Assembly: GCA_020427155.1 (NCBI GenBank)
Contig: JAGQOW010000003.1
Location: 1-64,000 of the forward strand
Length of the DNA: 64,000 nucleotides
Direction of reading: 5' to 3'
Origin: Planctomycetales bacterium
GTDB lineage: Bacteria; Planctomycetota; Planctomycetia; Pirellulales; Lacipirellulaceae
The notes below the pieces were generated by a model. That model was given only the letters and a program-made list of their open reading frames with translations, was not told the origin of the DNA and did no database searches. Position 1 is the stretch's first letter, and every line of letters starts with the position of its first letter. Made by a program: the position numbers and the translations under genes. Shown one piece after another: positions 8,203 through 16,640 of the stretch.

Positions 8203-8745
8203 TCAATCGACGGTGGTGACTCGGCGATACAGCCAAGCGACGAAATCGCGCATCAAGTGGGCTTCGCTGCTTTCGAGAATGACGGCAACCTCGAGCATCA
8301 GTTGCCGTCGAGCATTCATCGCTTCAGCTGCGGCAAGTGTGCCTGCCTCGGTCAGTTCGCCCCCCACGGCCATGCGACTGAAGAGTTCTTCGAAATCAGC
8401 TTCGGTCCAGCGCGCGAAAGTTTCGGGGTGGGCGTCGACTACGTCGGCGGCCACCGGGTTGGTCGCCATATCAAATGCGGAGGGACTACTCTGATAAGGA
8501 TCCTGGAACAGTTCGTCGGCCGAGACGCCCAGGCCCTCGGCTAGTTTGTGAAGAGTGCGGGCATGGGGTCTGGTGCTGTCCTGCAGGATGCACCGCAAGG
8601 TGCGGTGGTCGAGACCGGTGGCCTCGACAACTTCTTGAAACGTCATGTCCAATCGCGCCATCAATCGCCGGACATTGGTTCCATGCAGAGTTTGCAGATT
8701 GGGTGGAGAACTCAAAGTTTGGGTGGGAAGCACGCTATCAACCAC
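8203..8745 (-). CDS. XRE-family helix-turn-helix regulator
   Basis: 180 residues from GTG 8745. Residues about 24-78 form a Cro/CI-type helix-turn-helix: NVRRLMARLDMTFQEVVEAT, then GLDHRTLRCILQDSTRPHA and LHKLAEGLGVSADELF. The C-terminal 100 residues are helical, possibly dimerising. It converges on the phage module, so it may be its regulator or simply a neighbour. Upstream on its strand are a TTGACA (8804-8809) and a TACAGACG/TACAGTAA direct repeat (about 8777-8792), a possible autoregulatory site. Confidence 0.8.
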   Translation of the reverse strand: MVDSVLPTQTLSSPPNLQTLHGTNVRRLMARLDMTFQEVVEATGLDHRTLRCILQDSTRPHARTLHKLAEGLGVSADELFQDPYQSSPSAFDMATNPVAADVVDAHPETFARWTEADFEELFSRMAVGGELTEAGTLAAAEAMNARRQLMLEVAVILESSEAHLMRDFVAWLYRRVTTVD

Positions 8746-8836
8746 CGGGGGTTCTGAGGGGCGTACTGGAGATATATACAGACGTACAGTAATCAGATGT
8801 GATTGTCAAGTGGCAGATTGCCGCTGACTCGAGTAA

Positions 8837-9436
8837 TCACTGCCTACGGCTGTTGCCCAGGCGAAAAGAGAAGTCGATGCCCAATTGATAGAAACCGCCT
8901 CCAAAGGCGTTAAAGCGGACAATACGGCCGAATATTTGAATGGACTGGAGGCCATTGGGGGTAAGCTGGATCGCGACATCGCTGCTGGTAGGTTCGCGTT
9001 GTGAGATGCAACCCAGGCCGTTTTCTGACAAATCGATCACCAGGCAGCTGAAGGGGTCGCTGACTAGGGAATAGTCGTTCTGCATAAGTATGGCCGAGGC
9101 GTGCAGCCTTCTGGTGACCCGTCGTGAGCGCCGCCGCTCATTGCCGCTGGGGGGGCCAGAGTGCAGAGTAATTCGCTCAGTAAGCGTCAGCACATTGCTG
9201 GGGACTTCCAGTATTTCCTGAGCATCGAAATGAACTGGAGCCAGGCAGACGAGTGGGGCCGTTTCGGCACAGAGATCGGCAGAAGCAACCCCGACTATGG
9301 GACTGCCGCAACCAAGGCATTCCCAGAGCGCGGCAGTTTGTCCCGGACTTGAGAGACGTAAAGGCAGTCGGGCGCTGCATTGGCGGCACTCGATATTGCC
9401 GTCCGAGACTAACTTGGCAGTAGTTGAGGTAGCCAT
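8837..9436 (-). CDS. PilZ-domain protein with N-terminal zinc ribbon
   Basis: 199 residues. Cys pairs at 17/20 and 40/43 make a probable zinc ribbon. The C-terminal part carries the two PilZ c-di-GMP signatures: an arginine cluster NERRRSRRVTRR (99-110) and DLSENGLG (135-142), so it likely binds cyclic di-GMP in the cytoplasm and relays it to an unknown partner. Combining a zinc ribbon with PilZ is uncommon. No signal peptide or membrane segment. A small possible frame lies 34 bases upstream on the same strand. Confidence 0.8.
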   Translation of the reverse strand: MATSTTAKLVSDGNIECRQCSARLPLRLSSPGQTAALWECLGCGSPIVGVASADLCAETAPLVCLAPVHFDAQEILEVPSNVLTLTERITLHSGPPSGNERRRSRRVTRRLHASAILMQNDYSLVSDPFSCLVIDLSENGLGCISQREPTSSDVAIQLTPNGLQSIQIFGRIVRFNAFGGGFYQLGIDFSFRLGNSRRQ

Positions 9437-9470
9437 AAGAGTGATTGCCGCGATCTACTCAAGCGATTTG

Positions 9471-9677
9471 TCAGGCAGCAGTCGAACTCGAATCGGGAAT
9501 TCGCTCGACAAGGGAGAGCAAGCGCCCTCGGAGCGATTTGCAAGCAAGTGCGATGTAGCCGTCGTAGAATCCGTTTATCAGGAAGACAGCCGCTTTCCCT
9601 AGAAAACTTAGCTTATAAGTGGTAGCGAGTCGCGGAAAAGGCGCTAGATGTGCCGGAGAATCCAGAACAATCGGCAC
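9471..9677 (-). CDS. Possible small protein upstream of the PilZ gene
   Basis: A 68-codon frame from GTG 9677 ending 34 bases before the PilZ gene in the same direction. It has a moderately hydrophobic centre (LSFLGKAAVFLINGF) and a basic part (CKSLRGRLL). No clear ribosome site is visible and no family is recognised; the codon use is not strongly biased. It is the only candidate gene in 9437-9730. Confidence 0.25.
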   Translation of the reverse strand: MPIVLDSPAHLAPFPRLATTYKLSFLGKAAVFLINGFYDGYIALACKSLRGRLLSLVERIPDSSSTAA

Positions 9678-9730
9678 AACCGTACGGATCTCAGTAGCTA
9701 TCTTCCCCGGCTTAACTGGGCTGAAGCTGC

Positions 9731-10471
9731 TCAGAATTCTAAGAGCATCCGATCAGTGCCGATTTCGATGTGCGGAAAAATCTTACGAGCGGAGTCGAGA
9801 TCCAGTTGATCGTCGCTGGCAAAGAGCGGATTGATGTGGACGAGTACCATGCGGCCGACGCCGGCTTTGGCCGCGACTTCGGCCACTGGGGTCAGGCAGC
9901 TGTGGCCGGTGAGTTCAGCCTGGTCCGCCATTGAGTCGTCGAAATAACACTCGTGAATCAGCAGGTCGACTCCCCGAAGCTTTTCTACGTATTTAGCGTC
10001 GGCCGAGGCTACGGTGTCGGTCACATAGGCGAGCGAGCGATCAGGCCAATCGACTCGATAGCCGACAGAACCGCCGGGGTGCTTCAACGGAAAGTGGGTG
10101 AGAACCGATCCGTCCAGGAGCTTGATCTTGGGCTGGAGAGCCTTGGTGTCGAATGGGGGATCGACAGGAAACAGCATTTCGGAGAAGAGGTGTTCGGCGA
10201 CAGCATCGAGCTTTGCTTGTTCGCCATGGACGATCACTTGCTCGAGAGGGTGCTCCTGGAGAATATCGAACATATAGGTCAACCCTGCCACATGGTCGAG
10301 ATGAGCATGGGTGAGAAAAATATCGAGAGTGTCGGTCGCTAGGTATTCGGCGACGCGATACATAGCCGAGCCCGCATCGAAGACCACGCCGATTTCGGGG
10401 AGCATGAGGCATGCTGTGTGCCGGCGGTCGTTTGGATGGTAGCCGGTGGTGCCCAGCAATAGAAGTTTCAT
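9731..10471 (-). CDS. Metallo-beta-lactamase fold hydrolase, RNase Z-like
   Basis: 246 residues from ATG 10471 (MKLLLLGTTG), the natural family start; the frame extends upstream but without family similarity. Metal ligands are all present: HAHLDH (55-60), His 132 in HPGGSVGY, Asp 153 in TDT, His 191 in GHS and His 213 in LVHINP. This is the pattern of the ElaC/RNase Z branch, but it lacks the long tRNA-binding exosite, so it is more likely a small phosphodiesterase-like hydrolase. It diverges from the solute-binding protein gene across 80 bases. Confidence 0.8.
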   Translation of the reverse strand: MKLLLLGTTGYHPNDRRHTACLMLPEIGVVFDAGSAMYRVAEYLATDTLDIFLTHAHLDHVAGLTYMFDILQEHPLEQVIVHGEQAKLDAVAEHLFSEMLFPVDPPFDTKALQPKIKLLDGSVLTHFPLKHPGGSVGYRVDWPDRSLAYVTDTVASADAKYVEKLRGVDLLIHECYFDDSMADQAELTGHSCLTPVAEVAAKAGVGRMVLVHINPLFASDDQLDLDSARKIFPHIEIGTDRMLLEF

Positions 10472-10551
10472 AATGGCCCGTGCTCCGGCGAAAAAGTACG
10501 ATAGACATTGTACAAGCGGTCCGGCACGGAATCTATGACTGGTTTCTGACA

Positions 10552-11646
10552 ATGGAAAACAGATTGACGATCGATGAGGAATCCGCTGATTCCAAAAGGC
10601 GAAGTTTTGGGGGACTGGGTCGCTTCGGCATCTGGTTGGTTGCAGGAGGGCTGTTGCTGGTGGGAATATGGGGGCTGATGGTCAGGTCCCACGCTGGTCC
10701 GCAAGTGGTTGTCTATACGGCGCTGGATCAAGATTTTTCGGAGCCCGTATTTGAAGAATTCACTCGACAGACAGGGATTGCCGTTCTGGCGAAATTCGAC
10801 ACCGAATCAACCAAGACCGTGGGACTTACCCAGGCGATTTTCGCCGAACGCGATCGACCTCGATGCGACGTTTTTTGGAACAACGAAATCGTCAATACAT
10901 TGCGGTTGGATCAGGCAGGGCTGTTAGGCCAGTATCAAATTCTGGCTGAGTCGCCATTTCCCGAGCAGTATCGATCGTCGCGGGGAGCGTGGTTTGGGTT
11001 TGCTGCGCGTGCGCGTGTGTTGATCGTCAACACCGAGTTGGTACCCGAAGAAGACATTCCCAAGTCGATAGCCGATTTGACCGATCCCAAGTGGCAGGGA
11101 AAGGTTGGTATTGCCAAGCCTTTGGCGGGTACGACGGCTAGTCACGCGGCTTGTCTATTTGCTGTTTGGGGTGATGAACGTGCCGAGGAATTCTTCTTGG
11201 CGATCAAAAACAATGTCCGAGTGATGGCGGGTAACAAGCAGGTGGCGATCTCGGTTGCCGCGGGCGAATTAGCATTTGGTTTAACCGACACCGATGATGC
11301 AATCATCGAACGCGAGCAAGGCAGGCCAGTGACGATCGTTTACCCCGATCAAGGCGAAGAGGGTTTAGGGACGCTGTTCATTCCCAATACCGTGGCCATT
11401 ATCAAAGATGCACCTCACCGGAAAGAGGCGGAGAAGTTGGTCGACTATCTGCTTTCGGCGCCAGTGGAAGAAATGTTGGCCGCGGGTCCCAGTGCGCAGA
11501 TTCCATTGAACAAGACGATCGATAAGCGTTTGCGTGTCGAGTCGCCGCAGACGATTCGTGCCATGCAGGTAGATTTTGAAGAGGCCGCGGCCAGATGGGA
11601 TCATGTGGCTGCGTTCTTGAGAGAGAAGTTTGCCTCTGAAGACTAA
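10552..11646 (+). CDS. Membrane-anchored iron(III)-type ABC solute-binding protein
   Basis: 364 residues from ATG 10552. A single N-terminal transmembrane segment (about 25-43) anchors it, with the binding domain outside. The body resembles family 1 / FbpA-like periplasmic ferric-binding proteins: VVVYTALDQDFSEPVFEEF (about 52-70), VFWNNEIVNTLRLDQAG, RSSRGAWFGFAARARVLIVN and VYPDQGEEGLGTLFIPN. No permease or ATPase gene is nearby, so its partner must be elsewhere or it does another job. The last four bases overlap the convergent helicase gene. Confidence 0.8.
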   Translation: MENRLTIDEESADSKRRSFGGLGRFGIWLVAGGLLLVGIWGLMVRSHAGPQVVVYTALDQDFSEPVFEEFTRQTGIAVLAKFDTESTKTVGLTQAIFAERDRPRCDVFWNNEIVNTLRLDQAGLLGQYQILAESPFPEQYRSSRGAWFGFAARARVLIVNTELVPEEDIPKSIADLTDPKWQGKVGIAKPLAGTTASHAACLFAVWGDERAEEFFLAIKNNVRVMAGNKQVAISVAAGELAFGLTDTDDAIIEREQGRPVTIVYPDQGEEGLGTLFIPNTVAIIKDAPHRKEAEKLVDYLLSAPVEEMLAAGPSAQIPLNKTIDKRLRVESPQTIRAMQVDFEEAAARWDHVAAFLREKFASED

Positions 11647-13034
11647 AGGCCCCGGCGATGCCGGCGGCGGGGTCGTTGGCCAGGTGGGGTAGGCTTGGGG
11701 GCCGCAGTTTCGCTGCTGGTCAGTTCTTGGGGAGGAGCTGCTTGGGCGACGGCCTGGAAGCCCTCGATTTCGTCGCGACTCAATTGTTTGTTGATGAGCA
11801 TTTCGATTCGGGTCAGTTCGATTCCTTGTTCGGGGGTCACGAAGGAGAAGGCGATGCCCTCGCGCCCCATGCGGCCGGTGCGCCCCACACGGTGGACGTA
11901 GTCATCGGAGGATTGCGGCAGGTCGTAGTTGATGATGTGGGAGACGCTTGTGACGTCGATTCCCCGACCCACGACATCGGTAGCGATGAGAACGCGCACG
12001 TCGCCGCTTCGAAAGGAGCGCATCACCCGATCGCGGGCGCTTTGCTGCATATCGCCATGAATACAATCGACGGCTTTGAGTTTCTGAGAGAGTTTTCGGT
12101 GCACGCGGTCGGTGCCTCGCTTGGTGCGGCAGAAGACGATTGTCTGTTCGGGCTGCTCGCGTTGCATGAGACGCAATAGCAACTCAAACTTGCGTTGTTC
12201 TTCGACCGTGAAGTAGTGTTGCTCGATTGTGCTGACCGACTTGGTTTGAGGCGAAAAGTCCATGACGACCGGCTCGTTCATATAGCGTTTGGCAAGTCGT
12301 TCGACCCCGGGGGCGACCGTTGCGCTCAGGAGCAGGGTTTGCCGGTTGCGAGGACAGCGTCGCAGAACTTTTTCGATATCGGGTCGGAAACCGATGTCCA
12401 GCATGCGGTCTGCTTCGTCGAGTACTACACACAGCAGCTCATCCAAGCGTAGTGTGCCCCGAGCCAGATGATCTAAGACCCGTCCGGGGGTGCCGACGAC
12501 AATATCGCTGCCGCGCTGCAGTTGCGTGATCTGACTGCGAATCGGTTTTCCGCCGTATAGTGCAATGCAGCGTATTTTCCTTCCGAGAGCTAACTTCGAG
12601 ATCTCGTCTCGCACTTGAACGGCCAACTCTCGGGTAGGAACCAAGACAATGGCGAGAGGATTCTTGCTTTTGGACGAGATATGCTCGAATTTTTCGAGTA
12701 GTGGAATTGCGAAGGCTGCCGTTTTGCCGGTTCCGGTACGTGCCTGGCCAAGCACGTCGGTGCCGGCCAGTGCGTGGGGAATGATACCTGCCTGGACAGG
12801 ACTCGGGGTATGGTACGCGGCCGCGGATAACGCTTTGAGCATTATCGCGGAGAGTCCCAGTTGGTCGAAACCGACTTCCGAAGGAGCGTGGGAGTGGTCG
12901 TCGGATCGAGAGTTTTCAGAGGCCAAGGCGGGAGGGGTTCCAGAGAGGACTACAGCGGGGGCAGGCAGAGGAAATCGTGCATAAGTAGGCCAAGCACCAG
13001 CGATTAGGCTATCAGGTTGAAAGAAGCGGGTCAA
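11643..13034 (-). CDS. DEAD-box RNA helicase (RhlE-like)
   Basis: 463 residues. All core motifs are present: the Q-motif region with GFDQLGLS, motif I ARTGTGKT, Ia PTRELA, GG and TPGR, motif II DEAD, motif III SAT, then HRVGRTGR in the second RecA domain. It unwinds short RNA duplexes with ATP in ribosome assembly or RNA decay. The C-terminal tail is Pro/Arg-rich (RPRRRHRRGL), typical of RNA-anchoring tails. The listed TTG start gives a long disordered N terminus; a TTG at codon 37 is an alternative. Confidence 0.9.
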   Translation of the reverse strand: MTRFFQPDSLIAGAWPTYARFPLPAPAVVLSGTPPALASENSRSDDHSHAPSEVGFDQLGLSAIMLKALSAAAYHTPSPVQAGIIPHALAGTDVLGQARTGTGKTAAFAIPLLEKFEHISSKSKNPLAIVLVPTRELAVQVRDEISKLALGRKIRCIALYGGKPIRSQITQLQRGSDIVVGTPGRVLDHLARGTLRLDELLCVVLDEADRMLDIGFRPDIEKVLRRCPRNRQTLLLSATVAPGVERLAKRYMNEPVVMDFSPQTKSVSTIEQHYFTVEEQRKFELLLRLMQREQPEQTIVFCRTKRGTDRVHRKLSQKLKAVDCIHGDMQQSARDRVMRSFRSGDVRVLIATDVVGRGIDVTSVSHIINYDLPQSSDDYVHRVGRTGRMGREGIAFSFVTPEQGIELTRIEMLINKQLSRDEIEGFQAVAQAAPPQELTSSETAAPKPTPPGQRPRRRHRRGL

Positions 13035-13078
13035 CGAAGATCGCTGTCCAGATTAGTGAAACGAGCGGGAGGAATGGC

Positions 13079-13121
13079 AGAAAAAGAAAAGCCGGTCGCG
13101 CTGAAATCAGCACAACCGGCC
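13079..13121 (-). terminator. Intrinsic terminator of the H1-like gene
   Basis: Read on the minus strand, GCCGGT...ACCGGC with an inner GCTG/CAGC closes a stem over 13091-13120, and is followed by TTTTCTTTTT (13081-13090). It lies about 70 bases past the H1-like stop codon. Confidence 0.85.
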
Positions 13122-13189
13122 GTGGGATTAGAAATCGGTTGAGTGCCGCGCGAAGCGGCACTAGCGAACCGACGCACGCAGGCCAACGA

Positions 13190-13447
13190 CTAGGTGGCCT
13201 TCTTGCGAGCAGTCTTCCTCTTCGTAGCAGCCTTTTTCTTGGTGCTTCGCTTAGCGGCGGCTTTCTTTTTGGTCGCCTTCTTCTTTGTCGACTTTTTGGC
13301 AGCCTTCTTTTTGGTTGACCGCTTGGCTGTCTTCTTCTTGGCCGTCTTCTTTTTGGTGGCCTTCTTCTTAGGCGACTTCTTTGCGGCCTTGCGTTTGGTT
13401 GCCTTCTTCTTAGGCGATTTCTTTGCGGCTTTTTTCTTTGTTGCCAT
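13190..13447 (-). CDS. Lysine/alanine-rich histone H1-like DNA-binding protein
   Basis: 85 residues, almost entirely Lys, Ala, Thr, Arg and Ser, built from repeats such as KKSPKKKATK and KKKTAKKKT. It resembles the C-terminal tail of eukaryotic histone H1 and the chlamydial Hc1/Hc2 proteins, which condense the nucleoid. No globular domain is present. A strong terminator follows, so it is transcribed alone. Low complexity makes homology weak evidence, but the clean ATG start and terminator support a real gene. KSPKK is also the kind of motif kinases modify in H1. Confidence 0.85.
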   Translation of the reverse strand: MATKKKAAKKSPKKKATKRKAAKKSPKKKATKKKTAKKKTAKRSTKKKAAKKSTKKKATKKKAAAKRSTKKKAATKRKTARKKAT

Positions 13448-13920
13448 AGCCTTTTGGCTCCTTACCTATCGGCGCCCTGGTCGTTCTATGGTCTTCTTCC
13501 TGGGCGCTAGAAAGTGAGGAAGAGAGACCAACAAGAATCGATCGAATCTGGCCGTGCCTCGCAGGGTTTCAAGCCAGTTCGATACTTCCTATCAATTAAG
13601 GCTCGATGCCGTTCGGAAAAGGGCGTCGATGACCTAACGAACCGAAAGCTTCCACTCCTTGGTATTACAGATGTCCGTCTCTGTGAGGCGATGGTAGGCG
13701 GTGAAACCCGCATTGCTCCTGAAGAAAAAGAGTATTCTTCAGGTCGTTCACCACCTCAGTCGCGCGCATTGAACCAATTCCGCGTGAAACTCGTCAAGTC
13801 GAATTATCAAATTTTTTTAGGGCGAGGCCTCTTTTTTTCTCGATTGGCGCGCAGCGGAAGCTTGTTCGAGAGGTTGCCAGGGTGTTGTAGGGGAACCTTG
13901 GCGGAGGTCTTGGGATCGCA
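13448..13920. other. Non-coding gap between H1-like gene and inositol synthase
   Basis: 473 bases. A 9-bp perfect inverted repeat CCTGAAGAA (13718-13726) / TTCTTCAGG (13735-13743) with an 8-base loop is the clearest element. T-rich tracts lie around 13806-13837. An AGGAG sits 12 bases before the H1-like ATG. No convincing gene is seen on either strand. Confidence 0.5.
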
Positions 13921-15117
13921 TCAGTTGGGCTGCGCTGCCCATGTTTCCAAAAGGCGTGTTTGGTCGAAAAACGCTTGATTATTAGTACCTAACGGGCTTT
14001 TGAAGAAGCAGCCCAGGAATGTCATGCAGCCCACTTCGCCGCGTTGACGGGCCACTTCGGCGAAGCGGGCGAGGTCGAGAACCAGGGGAGCTGCAAGGAG
14101 CGAATCGCATCCTTGCCAGGTGAATTGAAGCGTCATGGGGGTATTCAAAAAACCTCGAAAATGGATGTGGTCCCAGGCAGTTTTCCAGTCGGCGAGGCTT
14201 TCGATGTGTTCGATCGAGACCAAGGTCTGAGGTGCATAGCCCAGAATGGCTTCGAGCAGATGGTCTTTGCTCTTCACCTTGGAAGCCTTGTTACTGGGAT
14301 CGTCGAGTACCTTGCCATCGAGATTGCCGAAGATGTTGTGCCCGACCCAGCTCATGACATCGAGGTTGCGAGCAGCAAACATCGGCGCCAAGACGCTTTT
14401 GAGTAAGGTTTCTCCGGTTTTGGCGTCGCGGCCGGCGTGCCGCGCAGAGCGCTCGCGCGCCAGTTGGTCGATTCCTGGCGGAGTGGCGCCGAGTGAAGGT
14501 GTGAAATTGATGTACGTCATCCCCAGGTCCAGCGCTGCGATCGCATAGAGGCTACTGGCGGGTAGCGGGCAATCGGCCTGCCGCAATAGCGTTTGGGTCT
14601 GTGACCAGGAGTGGGGCCAAATCGATTCGTCAATCGGGGCTTCGGTAGAAGCGAGATTGATGACGATGACGTTCTCAAGTTGATTCTGGGCTCGAAACTC
14701 TGCGAGATCGGCTTGGATCTGCTCGATCGCGGCACTTGGCTCGAGTTGATCCGGAGCGTCTTCAGGAGCCAGTTTGCGAATGGTGTGGCCAACGTTCCAG
14801 AGGATGCCGGACCGGATTCTCGATTCTATCTGGTTCAGCTCTTCCCGGCAGGCAATCAGCGTCTCGGCATCGAAGACGCGGCTTTCGCGGTTCAATCGCA
14901 AGGCTTCGTCGTAAAGGGTGACGTCGCGAATTTCGTGGCCGCCGATGACAAAATCGCCCCAGCCTGGGAGCGGGAGTTGCGAGAAAACTGGGAGTGCGCT
15001 GACGAGCCCAGTTTCGTCGGTTTGTTGATGCTGCAGAGCGGTCAGCCCGATGGCCGAGGAGGTGGCGACCCCACCGCGGGCGCCGATGAACCAGATGCCG
15101 ATACGAGGGGTAGTCAT
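13921..15117 (-). CDS. Inositol-3-phosphate synthase
   Basis: About 398 residues from ATG 15117 (GTG 15123 is two codons upstream). It converts glucose-6-phosphate to inositol-3-phosphate, the entry to inositol lipids and inositol-based solutes. Signatures: NAD-binding GARGGVATS near the N terminus, INFTPSLGATPPG, GRDAKTGETLLKSVLAPMF, GHNIFGNLDG, and DDPSNKASKVKSKD before a conserved C-terminal half (FTWQGCDSLLAAPLVLDLAR). Length fits the short prokaryotic form. It stands alone, divergent from the aminotransferase gene. Confidence 0.85.
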   Translation of the reverse strand: MTTPRIGIWFIGARGGVATSSAIGLTALQHQQTDETGLVSALPVFSQLPLPGWGDFVIGGHEIRDVTLYDEALRLNRESRVFDAETLIACREELNQIESRIRSGILWNVGHTIRKLAPEDAPDQLEPSAAIEQIQADLAEFRAQNQLENVIVINLASTEAPIDESIWPHSWSQTQTLLRQADCPLPASSLYAIAALDLGMTYINFTPSLGATPPGIDQLARERSARHAGRDAKTGETLLKSVLAPMFAARNLDVMSWVGHNIFGNLDGKVLDDPSNKASKVKSKDHLLEAILGYAPQTLVSIEHIESLADWKTAWDHIHFRGFLNTPMTLQFTWQGCDSLLAAPLVLDLARFAEVARQRGEVGCMTFLGCFFKSPLGTNNQAFFDQTRLLETWAAQPN

Positions 15118-15337
15118 AGACACTCTGAGAGGACATTAATGCATCAGACATGGCAAGTGAGCACTTCAGACGGGTGCACCACTTGGAACCGTTGACAGGA
15201 GGGCTTACTATTGTCGCATGGGCCGGCGTGCAGCGTCAACGACCAAGCGAACCTTGGATTGAATGGCCGGCTCTACAAGTGGGGATGTCGTCCACTTTGC
15301 GCTAGCCAAAATCAACTTCCTGCCACGAAGGAAAAAG

Positions 15338-16540
15338 ATGTTAGAAACGATCCCTGCCGCACCGCGTGACGCAATTCTTGGCCTTACTGCCGCTTTTCGC
15401 GAAGATCCGCGCAGCGAGAAGATCAACCTCAGCGTCGGCGTGTACCAGGACGAAACAGGCAAAACGCCGACTTTGGAGTGTGTCCGGATTGCCGAACAGC
15501 GATTAGTCGAGTCGGCTGCAGGCAAATCGTATTTGCCCATTCCGGGAGCGCCGGAATATGCAGAGGTGGTACAGGAACTGGCCTTTGGCGCGACCCACGA
15601 AGTGGTAACTTCAGGACGCATCGCATCGGCCCACACTCCTGGGGGGACAGGCGCGCTGAGGGTTGCTGGAGATTTCCTTAAGTCAAATTTGCCGTCGGCC
15701 ACGATCTGGATGAGTGAACCCACGTGGCCCAACCACGGCAACATTTTTGCCGCAGCTGGAGTGCCCGCGAAGAGCTATGCGTATTTCGACCAGGAATCCA
15801 ACGGCTTGGCCATTGGGCCGATGCTGGAGGCAATCAAGCAGATGCCAGCAGGCGATGTCATCCTGTTGCACGGCTGTTGCCACAATCCGACGGGCATTGA
15901 TCCGACGCCAGAACAATGGAAGCAGATTGCCGAGGCGGTCCGGGACCGAGGTTTGTTGCCGTTGTTGGATTTCGCCTACCAGGGTTTCGCCGAGGGTATC
16001 GACGAAGATGCCGTTGGCTTGCGTGCTTTCTCACAACCCGGGTCGGAAATGATTGTATGCAGCTCATTTTCCAAGAACTTTGGACTGTATCGAGAACGGG
16101 TCGGGTCGTTGTCAATCGTCTGCCCCAATGCGGACGTGGCCAGTGCGATCCAAAGCCAGATCAACAGTGCGATTCGCGCCAACTATTCAAATCCGCCTGC
16201 TCACGGGGCTGCGATCGTCAATTGTGTTTTACGAGACGAAGCCTTAAGAAAGACCTGGGAGAAAGAAGTGGCGACCATGCGGAGCCGCATCAACGACACC
16301 CGAAAACAGTTTGTCGATGCGCTGACTGCAAAAGGAGTCCCAGGAGATTATTCCTTTATTACTCGGCAGCGAGGGATGTTTTCATTCAGCGGGCTCACCA
16401 AAGAGCAAGTTGAGGTGCTTCGCGAGAAATATGCGATTTACATCGTGGGCTCGGGACGCATCAATGTTGCCGGGCTAACGCCAGCGAATATCGACCGGGT
16501 AGCAGAAGCGATTGCCGTGGTGGTGGGTCCAGCGGCTTGA
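15338..16540 (+). CDS. Aspartate/aromatic aminotransferase, class I
   Basis: 400 residues from ATG 15338, chosen because the AAGGAA site is just upstream and MLETIPAAPRDAILGL matches the family start. The PLP Lys is K246 in CSSFSKNFGLYRERVG, the AspC/TyrB type. Other signatures: HNPTG (182-186), the PLP-nitrogen Asp at 211 in DFAYQG, and the substrate Arg near GSGRINVAGL. It transfers the amino group between aspartate or aromatic amino acids and 2-oxoglutarate. No further operon members are evident. Confidence 0.9.
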   Translation: MLETIPAAPRDAILGLTAAFREDPRSEKINLSVGVYQDETGKTPTLECVRIAEQRLVESAAGKSYLPIPGAPEYAEVVQELAFGATHEVVTSGRIASAHTPGGTGALRVAGDFLKSNLPSATIWMSEPTWPNHGNIFAAAGVPAKSYAYFDQESNGLAIGPMLEAIKQMPAGDVILLHGCCHNPTGIDPTPEQWKQIAEAVRDRGLLPLLDFAYQGFAEGIDEDAVGLRAFSQPGSEMIVCSSFSKNFGLYRERVGSLSIVCPNADVASAIQSQINSAIRANYSNPPAHGAAIVNCVLRDEALRKTWEKEVATMRSRINDTRKQFVDALTAKGVPGDYSFITRQRGMFSFSGLTKEQVEVLREKYAIYIVGSGRINVAGLTPANIDRVAEAIAVVVGPAA

Positions 16541-16640
16541 GCGAAGTAGCGGATAGGCTCAGGTCGAACTACCCTTGGCTCCTGCATTCTGGTACCCTCA
16601 CAGGAAAGAGGACTATGAATTCAGGCGAGAGAACCCATCC

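Noticed and set aside
13514-13978. 154-codon frame after the H1-like gene
   Set aside because: Runs into the end of the inositol synthase gene, no motif, no ribosome site; judged non-coding.
14611-15195. 194-codon plus-strand frame opposite inositol synthase
   Set aside because: Antisense to a well-supported gene and without any recognisable motif.
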